Numbered from the stretch's first letter, positions 24,596-33,811 are shown. The stretch is 64,000 bases of DNA from Microbacterium sp. CFH 31415 (GCF_022538185.1 NZ_JAKYXC010000001.1:62001-126000); one strand, 5' to 3'. The notes: generated by a model not told the origin, from the letters alone. Translations and numbers: made by a program.

Positions 24596-25866
24596 GGCTT
24601 CGGCCTCGGCACGAACCGCGGAACCCAGCGGACGAACGCGGCGGCGCCGACGAGGCCGATGACGCCGACGACGCCCGTCGCCAGGGCGAGGGTGGACGCG
24701 GCCGCGATCGCCGACACCAGCAGCGGCGAGACCGCACCTCCGGCATCGGTCAGGGTGCGCCAGGATCCGAGGAACGGTGCCGGATCGTCCTTGGGGGCGA
24801 TATCGGCGCCGAGTGTGAGCAGGATGCCGCTGGACAGGCCGTTGCCCACTCCGAGGACGGCGGCGAACATCGCGAACCACATCGCCGACTGCTGGAGATC
24901 GTGGGTGAACGAGAGGGCCAGGAAGCCGAGACCCATCAGGAGCATGGCGGGGAGGGCGGCCCACAGGCGCCCGAAGCGGTCCATGACCTGTCCGCTCGCG
25001 TAGAAGAGCGCGAAGTCGATGGCACCGGAGATCCCGACGACGAGCGCGATGGTCTGGGCGTCCAGCCCGAGCGAGACGCCCCACAGCGGCAGGACGACCT
25101 GCCGGGCGGAGCGGACGGCGGAGAGGGATGCCGCGGCCAGGCCCAGGCGCGACAGCACGCGTCGATACACCCACATCGTGCGGAAGACGCCGGTGCGCTC
25201 GGCGGTGGGGATCGAGCCGGTGACGGGCTCGCCGGTGTCTTCGGCCGGTGTGGAGTCGCCGTGCGCGAGCGCGGGCGCCGCGACGGCGTGCTCCGGATCG
25301 GGACCCAGGAGCACCAGCAGGATCGTGGCGACCAGGCACGCACCGAAGAACCAGATGGTGGCATGCTCGTCGCCGAACAGGGCGAGAAGCGCGGCCGCCA
25401 CGAACGGCCCGATGAACATGCCCAGGCGGAAGGTGCCGCCGAGAAGCGAGAGGGAACGGGCGCGGAACGCCGGCGGCACGCGCGTCGTCATGAACGAGTG
25501 GCGGGCCAGGCCGAACGCCGCCGCGCAGAATCCGATGACGAACACGGCCAGGGCGAAGACGCCGAGCGACGGGGCGAGTGCGAGGCCGACCACCGCGGCG
25601 AGACAGAGCCCGCCGGCGATGGCCATGGTGAAGCGCTCGCCGATGCGGGCGACCGCCCAGCCCGCGGGGATGTTGCCGCACAACTGGCCGACCACCAGCG
25701 CCGAGGCGACGAGCGCGGCGGTGGCGAGGTCGGCCCCGAGCTGTGCCGCGATCACCGGGATCAGCGGGATGACGGCGCCCTCGCCGAGCGCGAAGAGCAC
25801 GGTCGGGCCGTAGATCATCGGCGCGAACCGGACGAGAACATCCCGCGGGCGATCGCTCACGTGCAT
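24592..25866 (-). CDS. MFS transporter
   Basis: A 12-helix major facilitator of 424 residues. The N-terminal half has the motif [20 protein letters not shown] (motif A region between helices 2 and 3). Helices run evenly, with a hydrophilic central loop near residues 185-215. The last helices are followed by [12 protein letters not shown]. The substrate cannot be told; distant similarity in layout to drug or sugar exporters is not decisive. The ATG at 25866 is the longest start, but GTG at 25860 sits eight bases after a TAACGT box and may be the true, leaderless start. Confidence 0.85.
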   Translation of the reverse strand: MHVSDRPRDVLVRFAPMIYGPTVLFALGEGAVIPLIPVIAAQLGADLATAALVASALVVGQLCGNIPAGWAVARIGERFTMAIAGGLCLAAVVGLALAPSLGVFALAVFVIGFCAAAFGLARHSFMTTRVPPAFRARSLSLLGGTFRLGMFIGPFVAAALLALFGDEHATIWFFGACLVATILLVLLGPDPEHAVAAPALAHGDSTPAEDTGEPVTGSIPTAERTGVFRTMWVYRRVLSRLGLAAASLSAVRSARQVVLPLWGVSLGLDAQTIALVVGISGAIDFALFYASGQVMDRFGRLWAALPAMLLMGLGFLALSFTHDLQQSAMWFAMFAAVLGVGNGLSSGILLTLGADIAPKDDPAPFLGSWRTLTDAGGAVSPLLVSAIAAASTLALATGVVGVIGLVGAAAFVRWVPRFVPRPKP

Positions 25867-25868
25867 CC

Positions 25869-25878
25869 ACGTTAGTCT
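25869..25878. promoter_or_regulatory. Overlapping divergent -10 boxes of the MFS and prfB genes
   Basis: Only 20 bases separate the two start codons. TAGTCT (25873-25878, plus) lies eight bases before the prfB ATG. TAACGT (25874-25869, minus) lies eight bases before GTG 25860 of the transporter. The two boxes share two bases, so the promoters should exclude each other. Both would give leaderless messages. Confidence 0.4.
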
Positions 25879-25886
25879 GGACTGTC

Positions 25887-26999
25887 ATGCTCGACTTCGA
25901 TCCCTCCGCCGACATCCAGGCCCTGCGCTCCACGTTCTCCGACATCAAGGCCGTGGTCGACGTCGACGCACTCACGGCCGAGATCGCGCAGCTGAGCGAG
26001 GCCGCCGGGGCACCCGACCTGTGGGACGACGTCGAGAAGGCGCAGAAGGTCACCAGCGCCCTGAGCCACCGTCAGGCAGAGCTCAAGCGCGTCACCGACG
26101 TCGAGCAGCGTCTCGACGACCTCGAAGTGCTCGTCGAGCTCGCCAACGAGATGGACGACGAAGACTCCGCTGAGGAAGCCCGTCACGAGATCGCGGAGCT
26201 CGAAGACATCATCGGCCAGCTCGAGGTGCAGACGCTCCTCGACGGCGAGTACGACGATCGCGCGGCCGTCGTGACGATCCGTTCCGGCGCGGGCGGCGAC
26301 GACGCCACCGACTTCGCCGAGATGCTGCTGCGCATGTACCTGCGCTGGGCCGAGCGTCACAAGTACCCGGTGAAGGTCATGGACACGTCCTACGCGGAGG
26401 GCGCCGGCATCAAGTCGGCGACGTTCGAGGTCGACGCGCCGTACGCCTACGGCACGCTCTCCGTCGAGGCCGGCACACACCGCCTCGCGCGCATCAGCCC
26501 CTTCGGCTCGGCCGACAAGCGGCAGACCAGCTTCGCCGCCGTCGAGGTCATCCCCGTCATGGAGGAGGCCGTCGAGGTCGACATCCCCGAGAACGACATC
26601 CGGGTCGATGTCTTCCGTTCGTCCGGACCCGGCGGTCAGTCCGTCAACACCACAGACTCGGCCGTGCGCATCACGCACATCCCCACGGGTCTCGTCGTGT
26701 CGATGCAGAACGAGAAGTCGCAGATCCAGAACCGTGCCGCCGCCATGCGCGTGCTGCAGACGCGACTGCTCCTGCTCAAGCGCGAAGAGGAAGCCGCCAA
26801 GAAGAAGGAGCTCGCCGGCGTCATCACCGCGAGCTGGGGCGACCAGATGCGCTCGTACTTCCTCTACGGACAGCAGCTCGTGAAGGACCTGCGCACGGGG
26901 CACGAGGTGGGCAATCCTGCGATCGTCTTCGACGGCGACCTCGACGGATTCATCTCGGCCGGCATCCGCTGGCGCAAGCGCAAGGACGACGACGACTGA
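25887..26999 (+). CDS. prfB: Peptide chain release factor 2
   Basis: Class I release factor reading UGA and UAA stops. 370 residues. The stop-codon recognition motif SPF is present in [12 protein letters not shown] and the catalytic GGQ in [17 protein letters not shown]. The reading frame is continuous: the programmed +1 frameshift and in-frame TGA found near codon 25 of prfB in many bacteria is absent, as usual in actinobacteria. No ribosome site precedes the ATG; a TAGTCT -10 box eight bases upstream suggests a leaderless message. It ends 8 bases before the convergent cupin gene. Confidence 0.97.
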   Translation: MLDFDPSADIQALRSTFSDIKAVVDVDALTAEIAQLSEAAGAPDLWDDVEKAQKVTSALSHRQAELKRVTDVEQRLDDLEVLVELANEMDDEDSAEEARHEIAELEDIIGQLEVQTLLDGEYDDRAAVVTIRSGAGGDDATDFAEMLLRMYLRWAERHKYPVKVMDTSYAEGAGIKSATFEVDAPYAYGTLSVEAGTHRLARISPFGSADKRQTSFAAVEVIPVMEEAVEVDIPENDIRVDVFRSSGPGGQSVNTTDSAVRITHIPTGLVVSMQNEKSQIQNRAAAMRVLQTRLLLLKREEEAAKKKELAGVITASWGDQMRSYFLYGQQLVKDLRTGHEVGNPAIVFDGDLDGFISAGIRWRKRKDDDD

Positions 27000-27007
27000 C
27001 GTCCTCG

Positions 27008-27385
27008 TCAGCCAGGCCGATCGGCGGCCTCAGGCTCGTCGAGGTTCTCCTGGATCATGACCGGGGACGCGTGGATGCAGACGATCCGCAGGCGGCCCAG
27101 ACCTGTGTTCGTGAAGCCGTGCCACGTGTCGGCGGCGACCACCGCGGTGTCGCCCGCATGTGCGATGACCGTGTCGTCGCCCATCCGAATCGTCGCCTCG
27201 CCCTCGATCACGAGCCACGTCTCGGTGTACGGGTGGCGGTGCAGTCCCGGCCCCATGCCGGGGTCGTTGTCGACGTAGAAGAACGAGATGCCCGATCCGT
27301 ACTCGTCGCCCTCAAAGCGCATGGTTCGTGACGCGCCGATGAGCAGCTCGGACGCGGGGATGGGGGATGCGGTCATGCCCTCCAT
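27008..27385 (-). CDS. Cupin-domain protein
   Basis: 125 residues forming a single small cupin barrel. The metal-binding motif is seen in GMGPGLHRHPYTETWLVIEG (HxH and later Glu), and the second cupin motif in AGDTAVVAADTWHGFTNTG (His). Such proteins may be dioxygenases, isomerases or sugar binders, and nothing in the context decides. Two starts are possible, ATG 27385 (MEGMTASP) and ATG 27376; the longer open frame to 27433 overlaps the HNH gene and lacks a ribosome site. Convergent with prfB. Confidence 0.75.
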   Translation of the reverse strand: MEGMTASPIPASELLIGASRTMRFEGDEYGSGISFFYVDNDPGMGPGLHRHPYTETWLVIEGEATIRMGDDTVIAHAGDTAVVAADTWHGFTNTGLGRLRIVCIHASPVMIQENLDEPEAADRPG

Positions 27386-27413
27386 CGTCGGTGTGATGCG
27401 TCGTCGCGTCCAG

Positions 27414-28739
27414 TCAGGCCTCGTCATGTGCACGCTCAGCGCTGCTCAGAAGGGCGCGGGAGCGGTGTCGCCGACTGAGGGGCGGAAGACGGGGACGGGT
27501 CGCTCGGGCTCGACGCGGTAGCGCCGCCCGGAAGGCGAGGTCCACTGCAGTGCCCCGCCAGTGCCCCGGGATCTGGTTCACGCGCCAGCCGCCGTGATGC
27601 TTGAGAGTGTGGTGGCCCTTGCAGAGCGGTGCGAGATTGTCGAGGGCCGTGGCTCCGCCGTGCTCCCAGGCGACGGTGTGATCGATCTCGCATCTGTCGG
27701 CGGGGATACTGCAGCCGGGGGCCATGCACCGGTCGGCGCGCCATCGGACCAGGCGGCGCAGCGCCGGCGGCGGCCGGTACTGGTCGCGCCCGACGGACAG
27801 CACAATCCCAGTCTCGGGATGAGTGAGGATCCGCGTCCAGCCGCGTGCTCCGCCGGCCAGCTGCCGTGCCTGCGCCGCGGTGACCGGACCGACCCCCTCC
27901 ACCACCGCCGGCGCGGCGCCGGAGGCTTCGTCGACGAGGGTGAGTGCAGGGACGGTGAGGCTGACCGTGGCCCGGATGCCCGATGCCTGAGGAGGAAGTG
28001 CGGTCGTGTCGCCGTCGATCAGCAGGTCGCCCAGCACGTCTGCGCGCCGCTCGTCGAGCGTGCGCTGGTCGTCGTCGGCGAGGGTCTTGGCGATCGCGGT
28101 GAGCCTGCCTTGGATGGCGCGGGCTTCCACAGCCGGCAGGAACGCATGCAGCCAGGCCATGCCGTCGTCGGCGGGCTCCACGATCACTCGGCGATGCCGC
28201 ACCGCCCAGTCATGCCGCTCGGCCAGGCTCGCCGCCCGCTCGTGTTCGAGAAGTGCCCGCAGCTGCCGGCGGAACGCGCCGACCGGGAGCCGCACCGCCA
28301 GCTCCACCGCCGTCGTGGTGACCCGGCCGCGCACGTCGGGCTCGACCGCATCCATCAGGTCCACCAGGATCTCGGCGTGCCGCTCGGTGATCGACGCTCG
28401 ACCGAGCGCGTCCAACGCGGCCGGGTACCGGTGCACCAGCGCCTGCGCGAACCCGAGGAGTCCGGCGGCGGCGTGCTCGGTGATCCGCAGAGCAGCCGCC
28501 AGCTCCAACCGCACGGATCGCTCCACGACTCCTGCGACCGCCCCGCCGTAGAAGGCAGCATCAGCCAACGCGTTGCGGCGCAGCTGATCCACCCGCATCA
28601 CGCGCTGTGCGGCGAACACCGACATCATGTCGGCGACCTCGGTCACCCGGCCGACATCGTCCGGAGCCTCGAACCCGTCCCAAGGCTCGTCCCACACGTC
28701 ACGCTCTTCGGGAGAGGGGAACGGGTCGTCATCGGCCAT
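27414..28739 (-). CDS. DUF222/13E12-type HNH endonuclease-like protein
   Basis: 441 residues. An N-terminal DUF222 helical domain covers most of the protein, and a C-terminal HNH nuclease motif is seen in CEIDHTVAWEHGGATALDNL and LCKGHHTLKHHGGWR, with zinc-binding Cys in RCMAPGCSIP. This is the 13E12 repeat family of mycobacteria, found in several copies in Microbacteriaceae. The true role is unclear (DNA repair or a mobile-element remnant). GGAGG precedes the ATG by three bases. A LexA-like box lies just upstream, which fits SOS control known for mycobacterial 13E12 genes. Confidence 0.88.
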   Translation of the reverse strand: MADDDPFPSPEERDVWDEPWDGFEAPDDVGRVTEVADMMSVFAAQRVMRVDQLRRNALADAAFYGGAVAGVVERSVRLELAAALRITEHAAAGLLGFAQALVHRYPAALDALGRASITERHAEILVDLMDAVEPDVRGRVTTTAVELAVRLPVGAFRRQLRALLEHERAASLAERHDWAVRHRRVIVEPADDGMAWLHAFLPAVEARAIQGRLTAIAKTLADDDQRTLDERRADVLGDLLIDGDTTALPPQASGIRATVSLTVPALTLVDEASGAAPAVVEGVGPVTAAQARQLAGGARGWTRILTHPETGIVLSVGRDQYRPPPALRRLVRWRADRCMAPGCSIPADRCEIDHTVAWEHGGATALDNLAPLCKGHHTLKHHGGWRVNQIPGHWRGTAVDLAFRAALPRRARATRPRLPPLSRRHRSRALLSSAERAHDEA

Positions 28740-28749
28740 ACCTCCAAAC

Positions 28750-28765
28750 TAGAACATACCTACGA
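28750..28765 (-). promoter_or_regulatory. LexA/SOS-box-like site upstream of the HNH gene
   Basis: Read on the minus strand, TCGTAGGTATGTTCTA matches the mycobacterial/actinobacterial SOS palindrome TCGAACATATGTTCGA at 12 of 16 positions, with one half (GTATGTTC) well kept. It lies 10 bases before the HNH start and overlaps likely -10 boxes (TATGTT, TAGTTT). Confidence 0.35.
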
Positions 28766-28870
28766 CATTCCGAGATCCCATCCGGGCCGCCCAGCGCGCG
28801 CACTGGTGACCGCCGCCGAACCGATGCGGCGCCTGAGGGTGTCGCGGAGGCCGGCGCGGAGGCATCCGCT

Positions 28871-28876
28871 TAGGCT
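28871..28876 (+). promoter_or_regulatory. Putative -10 box of ftsE (leaderless)
   Basis: TAGGCT nine bases before the ftsE ATG. No ribosome site is present between them, so a leaderless or near-leaderless transcript is likely. Confidence 0.45.
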
Positions 28877-28885
28877 CGATAGGCC

Positions 28886-30028
28886 ATGATCCGGTTCGAG
28901 AACGTCACGAAGCGCTACAAGGGCACGTCGAAGCCTGCCTTGAGCAATGTCGACTTCGAGGTGCTGCGCGGCGAGTTCGTGTTCCTCGTCGGCGCATCCG
29001 GCTCGGGCAAGTCGTCGTGTCTGCGCATGATCCTCCGTGAAGAGACGCCCACCGACGGCCGCGTGGTCGTGCTCGGGCGCGACCTGCGCACGCTGTCGAA
29101 CCGCAAGGTGCCGTACTTCCGGCGCCACATCGGCGCGGTGTTCCAGGACTTCCGCCTGCTGCCGACCAAGACGGTCTTCCAGAACGTCGCCTTCACACTG
29201 CAGGTCATCGGGTCGTCGCGCGGATTCATCCAGCAGACCGTTCCCGAGGTGCTCGCGCTCGTCGGACTCTCCGGCAAGGAGAAGCGATTCCCGCACGAGC
29301 TGTCGGGTGGCGAGCAGCAGCGCGTCGCGATCGCCCGTGCGCTGGTCAACCGCCCGCAGGTGCTGCTGGCCGACGAGCCCACCGGAAACCTCGATCCCGC
29401 GACATCCGTCGACATCATGCAGCTTCTCGCGCGCATCAACGCCGGCGGGACCACCGTCGTGATGGCGACGCATGAGGCCGGGTTCGTCGATCAGATGCAG
29501 CGCCGCGTGATCGAGCTCGTGCACGGCGAGATCGTGCGCGACGAACGGCATGGTGGCTACGGCGACACGTCGGGCCTGCCGAGCCTCGCCCCGGAGCAGG
29601 AGCGCGGCGCGGCCGCTGTCGCCGCCCTCACCGCCGTGCTCGAGGTGCAGCGCGAAGCCGCCGCGGCCGCCGAGGCCGGGCTGGATCCGACCCTGGCGAA
29701 CGAGGAGGAGGCGACGGATGCCGCGCCCCGGCCGGCGTCGCCGTCGACGGCGCCCGATCCGGAGCGCGAAGCGCCGGCACCCGCCGCTGAGCCTGCGCCT
29801 GCCGCATCCGCTCCGGCATCGGCCTCCGAGCAAGCCGCCGCCTCCGAACCCGACATGGTCGATGAGCCCACCCCCGGTCGCGCGGCCTCTCCGGCTCCGC
29901 GCGCGCCGCAGACCGCGCCCATCCCGGTGGCTGACATCCCCGAGGTGGACGTCGCCGAGCTCGGCCTCGCCGACCGGCTCGGTCTGGGCGAGAAGGCTCC
30001 AGACGACGAAGTGGGGCCCACGTCATGA
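28886..30028 (+). CDS. ftsE: Cell division ATP-binding protein FtsE, with long C-terminal extension
   Basis: ABC ATPase that with FtsX regulates cell-wall hydrolases at the septum. 380 residues, whereas FtsE is usually about 220-230. The ABC domain (1-220) has Walker [10 protein letters not shown], the FtsE-typical [15 protein letters not shown], the signature [16 protein letters not shown] and Walker [14 protein letters not shown]. From about residue 230 an Ala/Pro/Glu-rich, probably disordered extension of some 150 residues ends in a conserved-looking [16 protein letters not shown]. Such tails occur in some Microbacteriaceae but their role is unknown. It overlaps ftsX by four bases. Confidence 0.94.
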   Translation: MIRFENVTKRYKGTSKPALSNVDFEVLRGEFVFLVGASGSGKSSCLRMILREETPTDGRVVVLGRDLRTLSNRKVPYFRRHIGAVFQDFRLLPTKTVFQNVAFTLQVIGSSRGFIQQTVPEVLALVGLSGKEKRFPHELSGGEQQRVAIARALVNRPQVLLADEPTGNLDPATSVDIMQLLARINAGGTTVVMATHEAGFVDQMQRRVIELVHGEIVRDERHGGYGDTSGLPSLAPEQERGAAAVAALTAVLEVQREAAAAAEAGLDPTLANEEEATDAAPRPASPSTAPDPEREAPAPAAEPAPAASAPASASEQAAASEPDMVDEPTPGRAASPAPRAPQTAPIPVADIPEVDVAELGLADRLGLGEKAPDDEVGPTS

Positions 30029-30939
30029 GGGTCGGTCTCATCCTCGGCGAGGCGTTCACGGGCCTGCGCCGCAACGCCTCGATGGTGATCTCCGTCGTGC
30101 TGGTCACGTTCGTGTCGCTGACGTTCGTCGGAGCGGCGATACTCATGCAGATGCAGATCGGCATCATGAAGGACTTCTGGGTCGACCGCGCCCAGGTGGC
30201 CATCTACATGTGCACCGCGATCTCGCAAGCGCCCACCTGCACCGGCGGCGTGGCCACCGAGGAGCAGCTCGCGGCGGTGGAGGAGAAGCTCGACGGGCCC
30301 GCACTCTCTCCGCTCATCCGTGATGTGCGGTTCGAGGACAGCGACGAGGCGTACCAGAACGTCATCGATCTTCTCGGTGAGGACTACGCCAGCGTCATCA
30401 CGCCCGACCAGCTCAACGAGACGTTCTGGATCAACCTGGTCGACCAGAACCAGTCCGACGTCATCATCGAGGCGTTCGGCGGCACCGAGGGCGTCGAGGA
30501 GGTGCAGGACCAGCTGCAGTACCTCGAACCGCTGTTCTCCGCCCTCACCGTCGCGACGTACATCGCAGTCGGCGTCGCCGCGCTGATGCTGGTCGCCGCC
30601 GTGCTGCTGATCGCCACGACGATCAGGCTCTCGGCCTACGCCCGACGGCGCGAACTCGGCATCATGCGCCTGGTCGGAGCATCCAATCGCTTCATCCAGA
30701 CCCCCTTCGTACTGGAAGGCGTGTTCGCGGCGCTCATCGGGTCGCTGCTGGCCAGCGGCGCCGTGATAGCCGGCGTGCACTTCGGCGTCGACCAGTACCT
30801 GCGCGGACGCGTCGAGTTCGTAACGACGTGGGTCGGGCTGGACGACGCGTGGATCGTCGTGCCGGTGCTGATCCTCATCGGCATCGTGCTCGCGGCGCTG
30901 TCGGCGAGCTTCGCGATCCGCCGCTGGCTGCGGGCCTGA
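30025..30939 (+). CDS. ftsX: Permease-like cell division protein FtsX
   Basis: Membrane partner of FtsE, 304 residues. A cytoplasmic N-terminus ([20 protein letters not shown]) leads to the first helix, then a large extracellular domain (about 45-170) with a Cys pair in [15 protein letters not shown] that may form a disulfide and the hydrolase-binding surface, then three helices with the FtsX motif [19 protein letters not shown] before the third. The type VII ABC (MacB-like) topology is normal. In actinobacteria FtsX activates RipC-type peptidoglycan hydrolases. Confidence 0.95.
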   Translation: MRVGLILGEAFTGLRRNASMVISVVLVTFVSLTFVGAAILMQMQIGIMKDFWVDRAQVAIYMCTAISQAPTCTGGVATEEQLAAVEEKLDGPALSPLIRDVRFEDSDEAYQNVIDLLGEDYASVITPDQLNETFWINLVDQNQSDVIIEAFGGTEGVEEVQDQLQYLEPLFSALTVATYIAVGVAALMLVAAVLLIATTIRLSAYARRRELGIMRLVGASNRFIQTPFVLEGVFAALIGSLLASGAVIAGVHFGVDQYLRGRVEFVTTWVGLDDAWIVVPVLILIGIVLAALSASFAIRRWLRA

Positions 30940-30962
30940 CTCTCGGGCGAGTCGTCCGGGGG

Positions 30963-30968
30963 TAGACT
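30963..30968 (+). promoter_or_regulatory. -10 box of smpB
   Basis: TAGACT within GTAGACTGA, the same nine bases as at ssrA and tRNA-Leu. The predicted start near 30976 leaves a 37-base leader with a GAGGAG ribosome site before the smpB ATG. Confidence 0.5.
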
Positions 30969-31012
30969 GAACGGCTGCCGTGCGCCCGCACGGCGTGAAT
31001 CGAGGAGTCACC

Positions 31013-31489
31013 ATGCCCAGGGAACGCGGGGAGACGGTCGTCGCGACCAATCGTCGCGCGCGCCACGAGTACACCATCGAGAAGACGTACGAGGCGGGTC
31101 TGGTGCTCACCGGCACCGAGGTCAAGTCGCTGCGTCAGGGGCGTGCCAACATCTCCGACGGCTACGCCTTCATCAACAACGGCGAGGCGTTCCTCGACGC
31201 GGTGCACATTCCCGAGTACTCACAGGGGCACTGGACGAACCACGCGTCGAAGCGCGTGCGCAAGCTGCTCCTCCACAAGGACGAGATCATCAAGCTGTCG
31301 CACGCGATCAGCGCGGGCGGCTACACGCTGGTGCCGCTGAAGCTGTACTTCTCGGACGGCCGCGCCAAGGTCGAGATCGCCGTCGCGAAGGGCAAGCGCG
31401 AGTACGAGAAGCGGCAGACCATCCGCGAGCGCGAAGACAAGCGCGAGGCCGAGCGGGCCATGCGCAGCCGCAACCGCCTGGGCGAGTAG
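31013..31489 (+). CDS. smpB: SsrA-binding protein SmpB
   Basis: RNA-binding partner of tmRNA in trans-translation, needed to free stalled ribosomes. 158 residues. The OB-fold body contains [36 protein letters not shown] and [13 protein letters not shown]. The basic C-terminal tail that enters the decoding centre is [23 protein letters not shown] 31013 is chosen because GAGGAG lies six bases upstream; a GTG at 30980 would add a non-conserved stretch. The gene for its RNA partner, ssrA, lies 2.4 kb downstream, with ftsEX just upstream, a common actinobacterial order (prfB-ftsEX-smpB-ssrA). Confidence 0.97.
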   Translation: MPRERGETVVATNRRARHEYTIEKTYEAGLVLTGTEVKSLRQGRANISDGYAFINNGEAFLDAVHIPEYSQGHWTNHASKRVRKLLLHKDEIIKLSHAISAGGYTLVPLKLYFSDGRAKVEIAVAKGKREYEKRQTIREREDKREAERAMRSRNRLGE

Positions 31490-31522
31490 AGCGGATGCCG
31501 CGACCGCCTCGTTCAGGGCCGG

Positions 31523-32200
31523 TCAGCGTGCGCTGAACCGCGCCTCGACGGCGGCCGTGAGGACGATGTCTTCCGGCTGGAGCTGGACGGTGGGCGCTCC
31601 ACCGCCGGCATCTGCGGCGAAGGATGCTTTGGCCATCAGCATGCGCTCCTGCCGCGGGGCAGCGGGAGAGTCGTTACGTGTGAGCAGTCCGAGATCGGCG
31701 ATCTCGAGCGGCGTCACGGTCGACAGACCGATCGCGCCGGCGTAGGCGTTCGCCCGGGCGAGGGCGACGCCGACCGCGCTCGCCGCGACGTCGCGCTCCA
31801 TCGCGGCTCGCGTCTCGGGCGTGAGCTGCCACTCGATCCAGCCGAGCTGGACGCCTTCGCGCTCGACGACCTCGCCGGCCCAGAACGACAGCGCGGCGAA
31901 GTCAGTGAACGTCGCGCTGAAATCGACGGTGGCGTAGTGCACGGGCGCCAGCCGTCGCCCGTCGGGATTCCACGGGCGCTCCGACCAGACCGAGACGCGC
32001 TGGCTCGTCCACTCGACGACCGTGCCCGCGGCGGTGCGCGAAGCGAGGTCCTCCCGCACCGGCTCGCTGAACGCGGCCATGCGCTCGACGACGGTCCCGC
32101 GCTCCGCACCCTCGGCCCGGATCGTGAGATGGGCCACCGCCCGCTCGGGCGCGATGCGCGCCTCGTGCTCGCCCCGGACTGTGATGACGACGTCGCTCAT
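31523..32200 (-). CDS. SIMPL domain (DUF541) protein
   Basis: 225 residues, one SIMPL/DUF541 domain. The start at ATG 32200 gives MSDVVITVRGEHEARIAPER, a typical SIMPL opening, and sits seven bases after a TAGGCT -10 box (leaderless). The domain continues through VEWTSQRVSVWSERPW to the conserved AYAGAIGLSTVTPLEIADLG near residue 160. No signal peptide is present, unlike the exported BP26-type members, so it is cytoplasmic. Its function is unknown. Convergent with smpB and divergent from the DUF4397 gene. Confidence 0.82.
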   Translation of the reverse strand: MSDVVITVRGEHEARIAPERAVAHLTIRAEGAERGTVVERMAAFSEPVREDLASRTAAGTVVEWTSQRVSVWSERPWNPDGRRLAPVHYATVDFSATFTDFAALSFWAGEVVEREGVQLGWIEWQLTPETRAAMERDVAASAVGVALARANAYAGAIGLSTVTPLEIADLGLLTRNDSPAAPRQERMLMAKASFAADAGGGAPTVQLQPEDIVLTAAVEARFSAR

Positions 32201-32207
32201 GCGGCAG

Positions 32208-32213
32208 AGCCTA
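32208..32213 (-). promoter_or_regulatory. Putative -10 box of the SIMPL gene (leaderless)
   Basis: TAGGCT on the minus strand, seven bases before the ATG at 32200. Confidence 0.45.
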
Positions 32214-32224
32214 CTGCGTGGCGA

Positions 32225-32242
32225 TGAATGAATTTTCATTCA
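32225..32242. promoter_or_regulatory. AT-rich perfect palindrome, putative operator
   Basis: TGAATGAATTTTCATTCA: eight-base arms TGAATGAA and TTCATTCA around TT, perfect. It stands out in a G/C-rich region and lies between the divergent SIMPL and DUF4397 genes, 12 bases upstream of the SIMPL -10 box. TetR-, MarR- or ArsR-type repressors use palindromes of this size. Confidence 0.5.
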
Positions 32243-32323
32243 AGTGCATCCAAATGGACCCCCTCCCCGGGAATGACTTCTCGATGGGCGACGGACGATC
32301 GCCCCTGACGAAGGAGGACCATC

Positions 32324-33148
32324 ATGCGAACGAGGATCTTCGCGGGCATCGCCGTCGGCGCCATCGCCGCAGTCAGCCTGCTCGCCCCCGCCAGTGCCGC
32401 CACCGCCGGCAACGCGGCTCTCTCGGTGCTGCACGGCATCCCCGACACGCCTGTGGACGTGTATGTCAACGGCGAACTCACTCTCGACGACTTCCAGCCG
32501 GGCGACCTCGCCGGACCGCTCGATCTGCCGGCGGGCGACTACGAGGTGGCCCTCACCGCGCCGGACGCGACCGACGACAGCGCACCGGTTCTCGGACCGG
32601 TGACCGTCACGCTGGAGGCCGACACCAACTACACCGCCGTGGCCCACCTCGACGAGGCGGGCGCGCCGACGGTGACACCCTACGTCAACGACACGTCGCC
32701 GACCGCCGCGGGCGAGGGCCGGCTCACGGTGCGCCATGACGCCGCGGCGCCGGCCGTCGACGTGCTCGCGGGCGGGACGCCGGTGATCGAGGGCCTCGCC
32801 AATCCCGACGAAGCTTCCCTGGATCTGCCGGCAGGCACGATCGAGGCATCCGTCGCCGCCGCAGGGACCACCGACCCCGTGATCGGCCCGGCGCCGGTCG
32901 AGGTGCAGGAGGGCGTGCTCACCATTGTCTACGCGTGGGGCAGCCTCGAGGACGGCAACCTCGACCTCGCCGTGCAGACGATCACCGGCCTGCACTCCGC
33001 GCCGGATGGGGTCAACTCGGGCACCGGTGGCCAGCTCGCTCAGCGTGACATGACCATGCAGATGCTGCTGCTCCTCGGTGGCGTCGCCATCGCCGCCGCG
33101 GTCGCGACCTCTGCCGTCGCCGTGTCACGGGCGCGCGCTCAGCGCTGA
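32324..33148 (+). CDS. DUF4397 cell-surface protein
   Basis: 274 residues, ATG with a strong GAAGGAGG site. The signal peptide is RTRIFAGIAVGAIAAVSLL with cleavage near ASAA. Two DUF4397 immunoglobulin-like repeats follow, starting LSVLHGIPDTPVDVYVNGEL (near residue 30) and RLTVRHDAAAPAVDVLAGG (near 132). The C-terminus has the layout of a sorting signal: a GVNSGTGG stretch, a hydrophobic helix and a basic tail (SRARAQR). No canonical LPxTG is present. The next gene, 11 bases on, encodes a sortase, so anchoring of this protein to the wall or polymerisation is likely. Confidence 0.85.
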   Translation: MRTRIFAGIAVGAIAAVSLLAPASAATAGNAALSVLHGIPDTPVDVYVNGELTLDDFQPGDLAGPLDLPAGDYEVALTAPDATDDSAPVLGPVTVTLEADTNYTAVAHLDEAGAPTVTPYVNDTSPTAAGEGRLTVRHDAAAPAVDVLAGGTPVIEGLANPDEASLDLPAGTIEASVAAAGTTDPVIGPAPVEVQEGVLTIVYAWGSLEDGNLDLAVQTITGLHSAPDGVNSGTGGQLAQRDMTMQMLLLLGGVAIAAAVATSAVAVSRARAQR

Positions 33149-33159
33149 GGACGGACACC

Positions 33160-33798
33160 ATGACGAGGACGACCGCGGGCCAGGCGACCGCCCTGCTCGC
33201 GGTCGTCGTCGTGCTGGCGGGATGCAGCTCGCCCCCAGGGGCAGCCCCGTCGGCGACGGCACCGACACCGACGACGACCGCGCTCCCGACACCCGTCGTC
33301 GAGGTGCCGATCGTGACGGCCACCCCGCCACCGGCGCGCCGGTCTGCGCCGCCGGTGCGGGTGGTCGTCACGACCATCGGCGCCGATGTCCCCGTGCTTC
33401 CCGTGGGGGTCGAGACCGGCGGGTTCATGGAGCTGCCCGTCGACCCCGCTGTCGCGGGCTGGTACCGCTTCGGCGCCGATCCGTCCAGCGCCGACGGAAA
33501 CATCGTGATCTCCGCCCATGTCGACGCGCCGCAGTACCCGATCGGACCGTTCAGCCGGTTGCGCGAGCTGCCGCCTGGTGCCTCGATCGAAGTGACGGAT
33601 GCCTCGGACACGCTGCATCGCTACACGGTGGAGAGCGTCACGTACTACCCGAAGACCGAGCTGCCCGTGGACGAGCTGTTCGCCCGCGACGGCGCGCGCA
33701 ACCTGGTGCTGATCACCTGCGGGGGAGAGTTCGATGCCCGCACCGGCCGGTACGCCGACAACGTCGTCGTCATCGCGACTCCGCGGAATGGCCCGTGA
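33160..33798 (+). CDS. Class F sortase
   Basis: Transpeptidase for surface proteins, 212 residues. The N-terminus ends in VVVLAGC, a lipobox-like sequence, so it may be lipid-anchored or have a membrane anchor. A Pro/Thr-rich linker leads to the sortase barrel from about residue 62. The catalytic residues are His in VISAHVDAPQ, Cys in LVLITCGGEFD and Arg in TGRYADNVVV. It is co-transcribed with the DUF4397 gene, the usual actinobacterial pairing. Confidence 0.88.
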   Translation: MTRTTAGQATALLAVVVVLAGCSSPPGAAPSATAPTPTTTALPTPVVEVPIVTATPPPARRSAPPVRVVVTTIGADVPVLPVGVETGGFMELPVDPAVAGWYRFGADPSSADGNIVISAHVDAPQYPIGPFSRLRELPPGASIEVTDASDTLHRYTVESVTYYPKTELPVDELFARDGARNLVLITCGGEFDARTGRYADNVVVIATPRNGP

Positions 33799-33811
33799 CA
33801 TGAGGACGTTG

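Noticed and set aside
25887..25990. Programmed frameshift in prfB
   Set aside because: The frame is continuous; there is no in-frame TGA with a CTT slippery codon.
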